Translations under genes and position numbers: made by a program
Shown: positions 7,559-14,837 of the stretch, piece after piece
How positions within the stretch are numbered: position 1 is the stretch's first letter
Layout of the letters: each line of letters opens with the position of its first letter
The notes under the pieces: generated by a model
Seen by the model: the letters and a program-made list of their open reading frames with translations, nothing else
The model's database searches: none
Told to the model about the DNA's origin: nothing
Assembly (NCBI GenBank): GCA_900540785.1
Contig: UQHF01000033.1
Coordinates: 1-43,406 of the forward strand
Length of the DNA stretch: 43,406 bases
From: an uncultured Blautia sp.
GTDB lineage: Bacteria > Bacillota > Clostridia > Lachnospirales > Lachnospiraceae
Direction: 5' to 3'

Positions 7559-8422
7559 TCATAAACTTAAAATAGATTTATTAAAATCGCCTTCTTCTGC
7601 TAATGCTCTAACTTTAGCTGATAACACTTTTGTAAAATCAAGTTTGCGACTTAACGCTATTGCTAATTCCTGTACCGTCATTAAAACTATTCTGACACTT
7701 CTGCCATTTGCGAATGTAGTCAATGCTTCATCAGAAAAACCGGAAAAACTAATGAATAATCCTCTCGTAAAACTCGACTTTGAAGACACCTTTTCATTGA
7801 AAACAACTAAATCTGCTTTGTCTATTTTTTTGTTTGTCCATTTGGCTTCCAATAAATAAATTTCATTATGCAAAATAAAGCTCCCATCAATTTGTTCGCC
7901 AACTATTTTAAAGCTACCTCGTGGTTCTAAATTGTAATCTTCAAATAACTTTTTCAAATATTTTTCAAATGCAAAACCTCTTGATTGTGGTGTATCAGAG
8001 TGGTTTGACATATTTGTTAGTTCTTTCAAAAATAAATCATAATCCACAATAGGAACTGTTGATTTTGGAGATGAGGTCTGAGTTGGCGTTTTTACAGTAA
8101 CATTTTTTCCAATAAGACGGTTACCAATTTCAGCGCACTTCTTAAAATTAGCTTTATTTTTATCACTGACCATTCCTTTTGCTTGCATATATCTCATTAG
8201 TTCTAATAATAATTTTCCAACCGTTACATTATCATAATCAGACATTATCTTGCGCAATATCTTTGCTTTAGATAGTCCCTGATATTTAGCATATATATCA
8301 AGATGTATTTTTTCAAAAACAAACTCTTGAAACCCTCGATTGGAAAAATCTAATACATAGCCAGTCCGCATACCAAACAGTTCTTCAAAGCAATCCTTTT
8401 CTATATATTCTATATTTGCCAT
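7559..8422 (-). CDS. Mrr-like restriction endonuclease (PD-(D/E)XK)
   Basis: The protein has 287 residues. Residues 145-250 fit the Mrr catalytic fold: SRGFAFEKYLKKLF with E153, QIDGSF with D179, and LLEAKW giving E192-x-K194, followed by SSFTRGLFISFSGFS. The N-terminal 130 residues are unrecognised and may sense or bind DNA; a Pro/Ser/Thr-rich linker (110-123) joins the halves. Mrr-family enzymes typically cut modified DNA. The gene stands alone with its own promoter and ribosome site (GAAGGGGG). Because a cytosine methylase lies in the same island, either its target is not that methyl mark or its activity must be controlled (inference). Confidence 0.8.
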   Translation of the reverse strand: MANIEYIEKDCFEELFGMRTGYVLDFSNRGFQEFVFEKIHLDIYAKYQGLSKAKILRKIMSDYDNVTVGKLLLELMRYMQAKGMVSDKNKANFKKCAEIGNRLIGKNVTVKTPTQTSSPKSTVPIVDYDLFLKELTNMSNHSDTPQSRGFAFEKYLKKLFEDYNLEPRGSFKIVGEQIDGSFILHNEIYLLEAKWTNKKIDKADLVVFNEKVSSKSSFTRGLFISFSGFSDEALTTFANGRSVRIVLMTVQELAIALSRKLDFTKVLSAKVRALAEEGDFNKSILSL

Positions 8423-8458
8423 ATATTTTCCCCCTTCGAGATTTTCAAATTATATTTA

Positions 8459-8487
8459 ATTATATCATGGCATATCTACATAGTAAA
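8459..8487 (-). promoter_or_regulatory. Promoter of the Mrr-like gene
   Basis: Minus-strand TTTACT (8487-8482), a 17-nt spacer and a perfect TATAAT (8464-8459) lie about 37 nt upstream of the start codon at 8422. Confidence 0.55.
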
Positions 8488-8522
8488 TGGTGTTTAATAT
8501 AGTAATAGCTGTTTGAATAGCT

Positions 8523-8634
8523 GTTACGCAATAGAACGTCATTTTTGAGGGTAGAAGTATAAAATATCATCTAAGCGTTTTACACGTTCTGCAAGCCGCT
8601 TAAATCAAGCGAGAAGTACACTCTATCGCGTAAC
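8523..8634. repeat. Imperfect inverted repeat, possible element end or oriT
   Basis: GTTACGCAATAGA (8523-8535) and TCTATCGCGTAAC (8622-8634) are reverse complements with one mismatch in 13, separated by 86 nt. The arms are too far apart for a simple terminator and fit paired protein-binding sites such as recombinase or relaxase sites. Confidence 0.4.
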
Positions 8635-8708
8635 ATTCCATACTGGATAGAGAGCGTAAGCGGTTTATCCGATTGCGCTCTCTTGGTTGCCCGACAGCAA
8701 AGACAGGG

Positions 8709-8757
8709 AAAGCCGTCAAGGACGCGCAAACGTGCATTTTATCCTTGACGGCTTTTT
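8709..8757. terminator. Strong hairpin with T-run (terminator)
   Basis: A perfect 14-bp repeat AAAGCCGTCAAGGA / TCCTTGACGGCTTT is followed by TTT on the plus strand. The A-run on the other side makes it potentially bidirectional. It lies just downstream of the minus-strand HTH gene and would end the sigma-HTH transcript. Confidence 0.7.
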
Positions 8758-8769
8758 CTGGCTTTGCTA

Positions 8770-8973
8770 CTACCTGTCAAAGCGGAATTGCAGGATAGCT
8801 TTGATAAGCTGTGCTTTCAAACGGTCTTGAATATCGTCGTTAATATGCCCGCGATAGGTAGACAGGTATTTACTCCGCGCTGTGTAATGCCGCAGTACCG
8901 CGTCTATGGCTTCCGGCTCGCCGGCAACAGCTTTCTCAATGGTTTCAAAGGGTATCAGTTTCTTATTCCTCAT
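8770..8973 (-). CDS. Conjugative-transposon HTH protein (Tn916 orf8-like)
   Basis: The 67-residue protein begins MRNKKLIPFETIEKAVAGEP and continues EAIDAVLRHYTARSKYL, ending DRLKAQLIKAILQFRFD. This is the pattern of the short helix-turn-helix proteins (HTH_16 type) paired with orf7-like sigma factors in Tn916-family and related elements. GGAGG lies 9 nt upstream. The start overlaps the end of the sigma gene by 11 nt, so the two are translated together. In Tn916 this pair helps regulate transfer genes; here the target genes are missing. Confidence 0.8.
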   Translation of the reverse strand: MRNKKLIPFETIEKAVAGEPEAIDAVLRHYTARSKYLSTYRGHINDDIQDRLKAQLIKAILQFRFDR

Positions 8974-9412
8974 GTTTTGTTTCCTCCAGTTCTTTTCTTA
9001 ACTGCTTCAATGCCGCCAGTTTCCAGTAGTTGACTGTACTTCTGCTTCTTCCGTACTCATTCCCGATTTTTCTTTCGCTGTAACCGAGGAAGAAATTCAT
9101 CAGCAGAACAGTACGCCTTTGTTCTGACAGGTTAGCTAATGCATCGGCTAACCGTTTACTTGTAACGACAACTTCTTTCCCTTGCACGACAAAAACAGTC
9201 GGCTTCTCATAAACATACTGCTCAAAATAGTTGTCGGTTGCAAACGGTTCAAAAGACGTTTCCGACATCAGATAGTCGAGCGATACTTCATGCTTCTGTT
9301 TCCGTTCCAAATCGCGGTACGCGCTGATTGCCGCATTACGGAGAACGATTTTACAGAATGCGGCAAAGGCATATTCGATATGCTCCATGAATTGTTCAGA
9401 ATACTTCATCAT
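8963..9412 (-). CDS. Sigma-70-like regulator of conjugative transposon (Tn916 orf7-like)
   Basis: The 149-residue protein has a sigma region-4-like C-terminus: LANLSEQRRTVLLMNFFLGYSERKIG followed by RSRSTVNYWKLAALKQLR, a helix-turn-helix for -35 recognition. The N-terminus (FAAFCKIVLRNAAISAYRDLER) matches short sigma-like proteins of mobile elements rather than housekeeping sigma factors. The ribosome site GGGGGTGAG precedes ATGATG. A hairpin leader lies about 40 nt upstream. The gene is presumably a positive regulator of the element's mobilisation functions; most of these have been lost. Confidence 0.85.
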   Translation of the reverse strand: MMKYSEQFMEHIEYAFAAFCKIVLRNAAISAYRDLERKQKHEVSLDYLMSETSFEPFATDNYFEQYVYEKPTVFVVQGKEVVVTSKRLADALANLSEQRRTVLLMNFFLGYSERKIGNEYGRSRSTVNYWKLAALKQLRKELEETKHEE

Positions 9413-9451
9413 AACTCACCCCCTTTCTTCCCAGTAGGGGGCTATTACAAC

Positions 9452-9487
9452 AAACGCCCATGCAGGCATAAAACCGCATAGGCGTTT
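9452..9487 (-). promoter_or_regulatory. Leader hairpin upstream of the sigma-like gene
   Basis: AAACGCC / GGCGTTT, extended inward by ATGC / GCAT across one mismatch, forms a stem-loop 40 nt before the sigma start. There is no U-run behind it, so an antiterminator or attenuator role is only a possibility. Confidence 0.35.
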
Positions 9488-9638
9488 GGTAGTATGAGTT
9501 ATTTAAGCGCGTTAAATGAATTGACAGTTCATACTTATGGGTGAAAATTCCCATTGCTTTGATTAGGCTTTTTTTAATGGCTTTGAGACTGTTTGCGTAA
9601 TGGCAAGCGACATAGTAAAACCTCCGTCCCAAAAAAGA

Positions 9639-9679
9639 AGAGCCGATAGCCGCTATATTTCAAGCGTGCTATCGGCTCT
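9639..9679 (-). terminator. Terminator of the KTR/hydrolase transcript
   Basis: A perfect 12-bp repeat AGAGCCGATAGC / GCTATCGGCTCT overlaps the last codons of the KTR gene. On the minus strand it is followed by TTCTTTTTT, giving a good rho-independent terminator. Confidence 0.8.
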
Positions 9680-9884
9680 GCGTCTGTGCGTCCGGCTCTT
9701 GGATAACTGAAATATGAAATTTTCGTAGGTCAATCAAAGTTTCCTGCTTACATTTAGGGCAATACAGCGGAAAATTTATCAAAACTGTATCCTCTCTGAC
9801 TTTGTTTCGTGTCTTATTTTGGCAGACAGGACACATAATCCAGTGATATTCCTCTGAAATTCTATTTTCTTTGCACAACGTCAT
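9669..9884 (-). CDS. Cysteine-rich KTR domain protein
   Basis: The 71-residue protein carries two CxxC knuckles, CPVCQNKTR and CPKCKQET, between them REDTVLINFPLY, and ends PDAQTQSR. This is the hallmark of the Cys_rich_KTR family, small probable zinc proteins carried by Tn916-like and other gut Firmicutes elements, often beside resistance genes. Function is unknown. The ATG at 9884 lies inside the end of the hydrolase gene (23-nt overlap) with only a weak ribosome site. Homologues often begin nearer to HWIMCPVC, so the true start may be further in. Confidence 0.85.
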   Translation of the reverse strand: MTLCKENRISEEYHWIMCPVCQNKTRNKVREDTVLINFPLYCPKCKQETLIDLRKFHISVIQEPDAQTQSR

Positions 9885-10680
9885 GCAACCTGCTATCTAC
9901 GACAAATTTCTTTTTTCGTGGGTCGCCCTCTGCCCGATATATCATCAAATTTTTCAAATCAAATACAGAACTCCAGACCGTTTCAAAATTAGGTTCATCA
10001 TATTGACACATAAATCCGTAATTTCCTTTTAGAAGCTGTTCGGTCGTTTCAATCAGATTTCCTTTTATGTGGGTGCTGAAACTCTCCATAACAGTATAAT
10101 ATCGTTTCGCAGAATGATAATCGTTCCCCTTAGCTGCGTCATGCTGCTTCATTTCATCAGATGTAAAGCTATTAACAGTACACACAATCTTACCATTATC
10201 CATGTTTACAGCTTCGCGGATTCTTTTTTCATAAGGCGTACATTCAACGACAGTCATTTCTCCGTTCTTATCTGCGATAAGGATATTGCAGTTAGACGCT
10301 ATCGGGAGCTTCATCAGCATAAGCAGCGCATTTTTTGTGCTGTTTGCTTTTTCAAGCAGATACCTTACAATAAAACATGAATTAAAACCTGCCTGTATAT
10401 TTTCCAGACTTGTCATTACAAAAGTCATTGCAACTGCTAATCCATGTTCATTTATCCCTTCTTCCCCGTTAATGAAAGAAGATGTCGTTATATTAAATCG
10501 GTTTCCGTTCAACGGGGAATAGATTTCACTGTTACTTCCCTTTTTTAGATACGGCGGCAAATCATTATTTCTGCCATAAATTACACGATTGTCTTTGGAA
10601 TAGGCAAAAGCTGTACATCCTCTGATTTCTACGGGGATATTATCTTCCAGATTATACATACAACAGCCCATACATAACAT
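9862..10680 (-). CDS. C45/AAT-type Ntn-hydrolase (linear amide hydrolase or acyltransferase), probably 5'-truncated
   Basis: The 272-residue ORF contains RGCTAFAYS with probable nucleophile C22, YGRNNDLPPY, and NEHGLAVAMTF. This set is typical of choloylglycine/acyl-CoA:6-APA acyltransferase-like Ntn hydrolases, in which a maturation cut exposes the Cys at the new N-terminus to cleave amide bonds. Family members usually have more sequence before the Cys. Here the frame is interrupted about 20 residues upstream, exactly where a mobC fragment on the other strand begins, and I see no good ribosome site for the displayed start. It may be inactive or a shortened but functional enzyme. It is cotranscribed with the KTR gene. 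The substrate is unknown. Confidence 0.75.
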   Translation of the reverse strand: MLCMGCCMYNLEDNIPVEIRGCTAFAYSKDNRVIYGRNNDLPPYLKKGSNSEIYSPLNGNRFNITTSSFINGEEGINEHGLAVAMTFVMTSLENIQAGFNSCFIVRYLLEKANSTKNALLMLMKLPIASNCNILIADKNGEMTVVECTPYEKRIREAVNMDNGKIVCTVNSFTSDEMKQHDAAKGNDYHSAKRYYTVMESFSTHIKGNLIETTEQLLKGNYGFMCQYDEPNFETVWSSVFDLKNLMIYRAEGDPRKKKFVVDSRLHDVVQRK

Positions 10681-10681
10681 C

Positions 10682-10864
10682 CATGATACAAAGGATACGG
10701 CGCAGCTTCAGAAAATCGGTGTGAACATCAATCAGATTGCAAAGCGTATCAACGAAACCGGACGAATTTACGCAGACGACATGGACGAGATAAAACGCGC
10801 CATAGAAGAAGTCTGGCGATTGGAACGGCGATTGCTTCTGCAATTCAAAGGCTTAATGAAATGA
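10682..10864 (+). pseudogene. mobC C-terminal fragment (relaxosome accessory protein)
   Basis: The plus-strand frame reads HDTKDTAQLQKIGVNINQIA, then KRINETGRIYADDMDEIK and IEEVWRLERRLL to a TGA at 10862. This is the C-terminal third of MobC-family mobilisation proteins (KIGVNINQIAKR is characteristic). No start or N-terminal ribbon-helix-helix part is present; the upstream sequence belongs to the oppositely oriented hydrolase gene. It is therefore a remnant left by deletion or insertion within a mobilizable element. Confidence 0.8.
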
Positions 10865-10984
10865 GGGTTTGGGATACTTCCCAACAAGCAAAATGCTCCG
10901 GCGGCAGTCGGGCATTTTACGAGAACGGCTATCCGTTCTCTATGCTTGCTATTCAGTTTTATCTTTAGAAAGGACGGGAAAGGA

Positions 10985-11242
10985 ATGGAAAAGAAGCAGG
11001 AACAGGAAACAGCAGAATTTAAGCCCCAAAGGGGCAATCCGGCAAACGAAACAGTCACTTATAAAATCGGCGGCACGTTCTATGAAGTGTCTACCTCTTG
11101 CGGCGGCTCGGAACAGCTCTACGACAAGATGAAGCGGCTCATAAAATCAGAAACCGTCAAAACGCCTACTGACAAAGAAAAAGAAGTCCGCTATAATGGA
11201 GATAGCAACCTGTCTGTCGGGCGTTCATTACAGGAGGAATGA
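10985..11242 (+). CDS. tnpW: Transposon-encoded protein TnpW
   Basis: The 85-residue protein starts MEKKQEQETAEFKPQRGN, preceded by AAAGGA; the longer frame from 10946 lacks a ribosome site. TYKIGGTFYEVSTSCGGSE is a conserved block of the small TnpW proteins found next to large serine recombinases in Tn4451-type elements. It may act as an accessory or control factor for excision, but no activity has been firmly assigned. Its stop overlaps the recombinase ribosome-site region (about 3 nt before the recombinase ATG), so the two are coupled. Confidence 0.8.
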   Translation: MEKKQEQETAEFKPQRGNPANETVTYKIGGTFYEVSTSCGGSEQLYDKMKRLIKSETVKTPTDKEKEVRYNGDSNLSVGRSLQEE

Positions 11243-11244
11243 AC

Positions 11245-12882
11245 ATGACAGCAAATACCTATAAGCCCGAACAGATAACAGCATTATACGCCCGTTTAAG
11301 TCAAGAGGACGCGCTTGACGGGGATAGTAACAGCATTGTCAATCAGAAAGCTGTTTTGTCTAAATACGCCGCAGACAACGGATTTTCAAATCCGGTATTT
11401 TTCATTGATGACGGCGTTTCTGGTGTGACCTTTGACCGCCCGAATTTTAACCGCATGATTACAGAGATTGAAGCCGGAAATGTGGCGACGGTTATTGTCA
11501 AGGATATGTCCCGCTTGGGGCGTGACTATCTGAAAGTCGGCTACTATACAGAAATCTTTTTCGTTGAAAGAGATGTGCGCTATATCGCAATCAATGACGG
11601 CGTGGACAGTGCAAAGGGCGACAATGATTTTACCCCTTTCCGAAACCTGTTTAACGATTTTTACGCCAAAGATACCAGTAAAAAGGTAAGGGCAATTAAG
11701 CGGGCGCAGGGCATGGCAGGAGAACATCTGACTAAGCCGCCTTATGGCTATAAGGTAGACCTAAACGACAGAAAGAAATGGATTGTAGACGAAGAAGCCG
11801 CCGCTGTGGTAAAGCGTATTTTTGATTTATGCGTTGCCGGAAAAGGACCTATGCAAATAGCAAAAATTTTGAAAGCTGATAAAGTGCTGACAACACGCTC
11901 CCATTATGCAAAGCAGAAAGGAAAATCACTTCCCGATAATCCGTACAGTTGGAATGAAAGTACGATTGTAGCAGTTTTGGAACGCATGGACTACTGCGGA
12001 CATACGGTAAACTTCAAAAGTTATTCCAAATCCCACAAGCTGAAAAAGCGTATTCCCACTACAAAAGAACAGCAGGCGATTTTCCGCAACACCCATGAAG
12101 CAATCGTTGAGGAAGCTGTCTTTAAACGGGTACAGGAATTAAGGGCAAATAAACGCCGCCCCACAAAGGCAGAGCGGCAGGGAATGTTTTCCGGCTTGGT
12201 ATTCTGTGCGGATTGTGGAAGTAAACTGCACTTTGCCACCTGCAAAAGTTTTGACGGCTCACAAGACCATTACCGCTGTGCAAGATATAAAAGCAATGCA
12301 GGAGATTGTACGGCACACTTCATCAGAGAAGAAGTCCTGCGGAAAATCGTTCTCAATCGGATATTTGCCGTAACTGCCATGTTCTATGAGGACATCACTG
12401 CTTTTATGGAACTGATACAGAAACAGCGGTTTGATGAAGCGGAAAAAGATATGAAGCGCAAGCGGCGTGAGGTCAGACAGGCAAGAAAACGGATTGCAGA
12501 ACTTGACCGGATTTTCAAGCGGATTTATGAGGACGACATCAACGGTACAATCAGCCATGAGCGGTTTTTGAAACTGTCCGCAGAATATGAAGCAGAGCAG
12601 AAAGAACTTACAGAAAAGGTAAAGGCAGAACAACAGGAAGTCGATACCTACGAACAGAATAAAAGCGATTTTGACAGCTTCGCCGCCATTATCCGCAAAT
12701 ATGTGGGAATAACCGAATTAACGCCCACTATCGTTAATGAATTTATCAAAAAAATCGTTGTCCATGCGCCGGAGAAGATAGACGGCAAGCGTTTTCAGAA
12801 AGTAGATATTGTCTTTAACTTCGTGGGGGAAATTCATTTGCCGACTGACCCGCAGACAGAACAGAAAGAAGCCAATAAATAG
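11245..12882 (+). CDS. Large serine recombinase (TnpX-like, DUF4368 type)
   Basis: This is a 545-residue site-specific recombinase. I chose MTANTYK because AGGAGG lies 7 nt before it; the ATG 6 nt earlier is too close. The resolvase domain has YARLSQED with catalytic S19, DGVSGVTFDRPNF and VKDMSRLGRD. The recombinase domain follows (PPYGYKVD, WNESTIVAVLERMDYCG), then a zinc ribbon (FCADCGSKL plus YRCARY, DCTAHF), a coiled-coil region rich in Lys/Arg/Glu and a DUF4368-like C-terminus (EFIKKIVVHAPEK). All key residues are present, so it is probably active. It would integrate and excise the element whose right end is at rlmD. Confidence 0.93.
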   Translation: MTANTYKPEQITALYARLSQEDALDGDSNSIVNQKAVLSKYAADNGFSNPVFFIDDGVSGVTFDRPNFNRMITEIEAGNVATVIVKDMSRLGRDYLKVGYYTEIFFVERDVRYIAINDGVDSAKGDNDFTPFRNLFNDFYAKDTSKKVRAIKRAQGMAGEHLTKPPYGYKVDLNDRKKWIVDEEAAAVVKRIFDLCVAGKGPMQIAKILKADKVLTTRSHYAKQKGKSLPDNPYSWNESTIVAVLERMDYCGHTVNFKSYSKSHKLKKRIPTTKEQQAIFRNTHEAIVEEAVFKRVQELRANKRRPTKAERQGMFSGLVFCADCGSKLHFATCKSFDGSQDHYRCARYKSNAGDCTAHFIREEVLRKIVLNRIFAVTAMFYEDITAFMELIQKQRFDEAEKDMKRKRREVRQARKRIAELDRIFKRIYEDDINGTISHERFLKLSAEYEAEQKELTEKVKAEQQEVDTYEQNKSDFDSFAAIIRKYVGITELTPTIVNEFIKKIVVHAPEKIDGKRFQKVDIVFNFVGEIHLPTDPQTEQKEANK

Positions 12883-12889
12883 GAAAAGA

Positions 12890-12920
12890 CGGCATAGCCC
12901 TTGAACGGGGCTATACCGCC
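12890..12920 (+). terminator. Hairpin downstream of the recombinase
   Basis: GGCATAGCCC / GGGCTATACC forms a 10-bp stem with one mismatch, 8 nt after the recombinase stop. No strong T-run follows, so the terminator call is moderate. The attachment junction should lie between this hairpin and the rlmD stop. Confidence 0.5.
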
Positions 12921-12961
12921 TAATTGAAAAATATACTTCCGTGTAACCGAAAACCCTTGAT

Positions 12962-14356
12962 TTACCGGGCTTTTCTCGTCAGCAGAACGACTGTCTCCAC
13001 ATGTACTGTCTCACAGAATTGATCCACACAACACGCTCTCTCCAACTGATACCCAGCCTCCAGAAATGCCGGCAGATCTCTGGCAAGACTTGTCGCCTTA
13101 CAGGAAATATAAACGATATTTTCCACCCCATACGCCAGAATCTTAGGCAGAGCCTTCGGGTGAATGCCGTCTCTCGGCGGATCAAGAATGATCGTATCCG
13201 GCTTCTCTAGAAGTTCGTCTAAAACCTTCAAAACATCCCCGGCAATAAAACGGCAGTTTGTAAGCCCATTTCTGGCGGCGTTTTCTTTTGCTGCCTCTAC
13301 TGCCTCCTCTACGATTTCCACGCCGATTACTTCTTTTGCAACAGCGGCAGCAAGCTGGGCAATGGTTCCCGTACCGCTGTATAAATCAAAAACTTCCTGA
13401 TTTCTTGTGTCACCGATATACTCACGCACAACGCTGTACAGCACTTCTGCAGCCAGGGAATTTGGCTGGAAAAAGGAAAATGTACTTACCTTGAACTGAA
13501 GACCGAGAAGCGTCTCATAAAAATAATCTCTTCCGTAAAGAATGCGCGTCTCGTCGCTCTGTACCACATCGGAAAGAGAATCATTTAAAATGTGCATAAT
13601 ACCCACGATCTTTCCTTCCAGAGGAAGAGCAAGAAGCTCCTGTACAAGAGGCTCCATCTCCCACTGCTCCTGGGTGGTTGTCACAAGATGCACAAGAATT
13701 TCTCCTGTTGTCACACCTCTTCTTAAAAGAAGATGACGCAAGAATCCTGTATGCTGCATTTTTTTATAGTAGGAAGTACCCCTGGAGCGGAAATATTCCC
13801 ACACACAGAGAAGGATTTTCGTCATATCCTCATGTACCAGCTTACAGTCTCCCGCTGTCAGCACATCGTATGTACTGCCTTTTTTGTGAAGCCCCAGGGA
13901 AAGCGGGCCGTCCTTATACTCATCACCAAAAGAAAACTCCATCTTGTTGCGGTAGCGAAACTCTATGGGACTTCCGTGAATCCCCTCCCATTTGTAAGAA
14001 GGAATATCTCTTCCTGAACCTTTTTTCCATTCATTTACTGCTCCGTCAAGAAGACTTCTTACCTGCTCCTCTTTCATGTGAAGCTGATCCTCATAAGCCA
14101 TTGTCTGATACATACAGCCGCCGCAGGCGGGAAAAATACTGCAAACAGGCTCTCGTGTCTCAAGAGGCGACTTTTCGAGCACCTCAAGAAGACGCCCCTC
14201 CGCTCTTCCGGAACGCTTTTTATTTATCATAAAGCGGATTTTCTGACCTGGAATGCCGTTTTTTACGATAACCTTCTGTCCGTCCACATACACAAAACCC
14301 TTATTGGGAAACTCTACCTTTTCAATTACGCCTTCGTAAATTTCACCTTTTTTCAT
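12962..14356 (-). CDS. rlmD: 23S rRNA (uracil-C5)-methyltransferase RlmD/RumA family
   Basis: The 464-residue protein starts MKKGEIYEGVIEK, with AGGAG 8 nt upstream. It has an N-terminal TRAM domain (residues 1-60), an Fe-S cluster motif (CSIFPACGGCMYQ plus an earlier Cys-poor segment), the SAM site DLYSGTGTIAQL, LDPPRDG, the catalytic Cys in VYISCKATSL, and the C-terminal signature CVDQFCETVHVETVVLL. It methylates a uridine of 23S rRNA using SAM. Exact position (U1939-type or other) is not certain, because Firmicutes have several paralogues. Its 3' end is the boundary with the mobile element, and the C-terminus looks complete, so integration preserved the gene. Confidence 0.9.
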   Translation of the reverse strand: MKKGEIYEGVIEKVEFPNKGFVYVDGQKVIVKNGIPGQKIRFMINKKRSGRAEGRLLEVLEKSPLETREPVCSIFPACGGCMYQTMAYEDQLHMKEEQVRSLLDGAVNEWKKGSGRDIPSYKWEGIHGSPIEFRYRNKMEFSFGDEYKDGPLSLGLHKKGSTYDVLTAGDCKLVHEDMTKILLCVWEYFRSRGTSYYKKMQHTGFLRHLLLRRGVTTGEILVHLVTTTQEQWEMEPLVQELLALPLEGKIVGIMHILNDSLSDVVQSDETRILYGRDYFYETLLGLQFKVSTFSFFQPNSLAAEVLYSVVREYIGDTRNQEVFDLYSGTGTIAQLAAAVAKEVIGVEIVEEAVEAAKENAARNGLTNCRFIAGDVLKVLDELLEKPDTIILDPPRDGIHPKALPKILAYGVENIVYISCKATSLARDLPAFLEAGYQLERACCVDQFCETVHVETVVLLTRKAR

Positions 14357-14417
14357 TCTCTCTTCTCCTCGTCTCATAGCTTCTTATTTCTTCTGTTTGT
14401 AAAAATATATGTCTTTA

Positions 14418-14449
14418 AAAATAGCCCCGGTTTCCGCCGGAGCTATTTC
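14418..14449 (-). terminator. Terminator upstream of rlmD, after the small membrane protein gene
   Basis: AAATAGC-CCCGG pairs with CCGG-A-GCTATTT, flanked by runs of A/T on both sides. On the minus strand it is followed by TTTTTAAA. It ends the transcript of the small acidic membrane protein gene. Confidence 0.65.
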
Positions 14450-14521
14450 TTTTTTCATATCATTATGTGTTTATATTCCGCTGCCTTATACGTGCAGCGA
14501 TTTCTCTGACATTTTCAAAAA

Positions 14522-14746
14522 TTACTCTTCTTCATCCTCAAAGTAATCGTCAAAATCATCATCGAAATCTTCTTCAAAATCTTCCAGATAGTCCGGTGTG
14601 AAGAAACGATATACGGCAAATGCGATGCCCGCTACTGCTGCCACTGCACCAATAACCGCCAGTACCCAGAGGACTGTATTTTTTTGTTTCTCGTCTTCTT
14701 TTTTCTTTAATGCTGCTACTAATTCTTCTAATTTATTCATGTTCAT
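14522..14746 (-). CDS. Small membrane protein with acidic C-terminal tail
   Basis: The 74-residue protein begins MNMNKLEELVAALKKKEDEK, a short charged helix. One transmembrane segment follows (VLWVLAVIGAVAAVAGIAFAVY), then a tail of almost only Asp/Glu/Phe/Tyr (LEDFEEDFDDDFDDYFEDEEE region, about 25 residues). Such proteins recur next to pcrA in Lachnospiraceae, as far as I recall; function is unknown. The start is uncertain among several ATGs (14758, 14746, 14740); 14746 best fits the GAGAGG upstream. Confidence 0.65.
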   Translation of the reverse strand: MNMNKLEELVAALKKKEDEKQKNTVLWVLAVIGAVAAVAGIAFAVYRFFTPDYLEDFEEDFDDDFDDYFEDEEE

Positions 14747-14800
14747 ATCGTGCACCATCCTCTCTAAAATCATACAGCGTGTCACCGCTTTGGTGTTCCT

Positions 14801-14809
14801 ATTATATCA
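14801..14809 (-). promoter_or_regulatory. Extended -10 promoter of the small membrane protein gene
   Basis: The minus strand carries TGATATAAT, an extended -10 (TGnTATAAT) with no good -35, about 55 nt before the likely start codon. Confidence 0.5.
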
Positions 14810-14837
14810 CATATATCCGGATTTTACTACTGATTCC

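Larger units (their letters stand above)
8488..8769. other. Non-coding boundary region between Mrr gene and HTH gene
   Basis: I see no convincing gene in this stretch. It contains a long-range imperfect inverted repeat (8523-8535 with 8622-8634), short repeats built on AAGCGG/CCGCTT, and a strong hairpin at 8709-8757. Base composition shifts here from AT-rich to balanced, so this is the likely left side of the mobilizable element or an oriT-like region. Confidence 0.4.
8490..12961. mobile_element. Decayed mobilizable element next to rlmD (Tn4451/Tn916-type gene content)
   Basis: This stretch has a visibly higher GC content than the defence island and carries mobile-element genes only: orf8-like HTH, orf7-like sigma factor, KTR protein, Ntn-hydrolase cargo, a mobC fragment, tnpW and a large serine recombinase. 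The recombinase sits at the right edge, about 80 nt from the 3' end of rlmD, a known integration hot spot (rum/rumA) for serine-recombinase elements in streptococci. Relaxase and type IV secretion genes are absent. The left end is uncertain. It could lie near 8.5 kb or, if the defence genes are cargo, outside the window. I could not find a matching attachment repeat by eye. Confidence 0.6.

Noticed and set aside
7236..7564. Plus-strand small open frames between the HEPN and Mrr genes
   Set aside because: No ribosome site, low-complexity sequence, and overlap with the start of the HEPN gene and the Mrr hairpin.
9396..9632. A 78-codon minus-strand ORF before the sigma-like gene
   Set aside because: It overlaps the leader hairpin and the sigma ribosome site and has no start with a ribosome site; I treat the region as untranslated leader.
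13678..14509. Plus-strand open frames across rlmD
   Set aside because: Shadows of rlmD; no domain and no ribosome sites.
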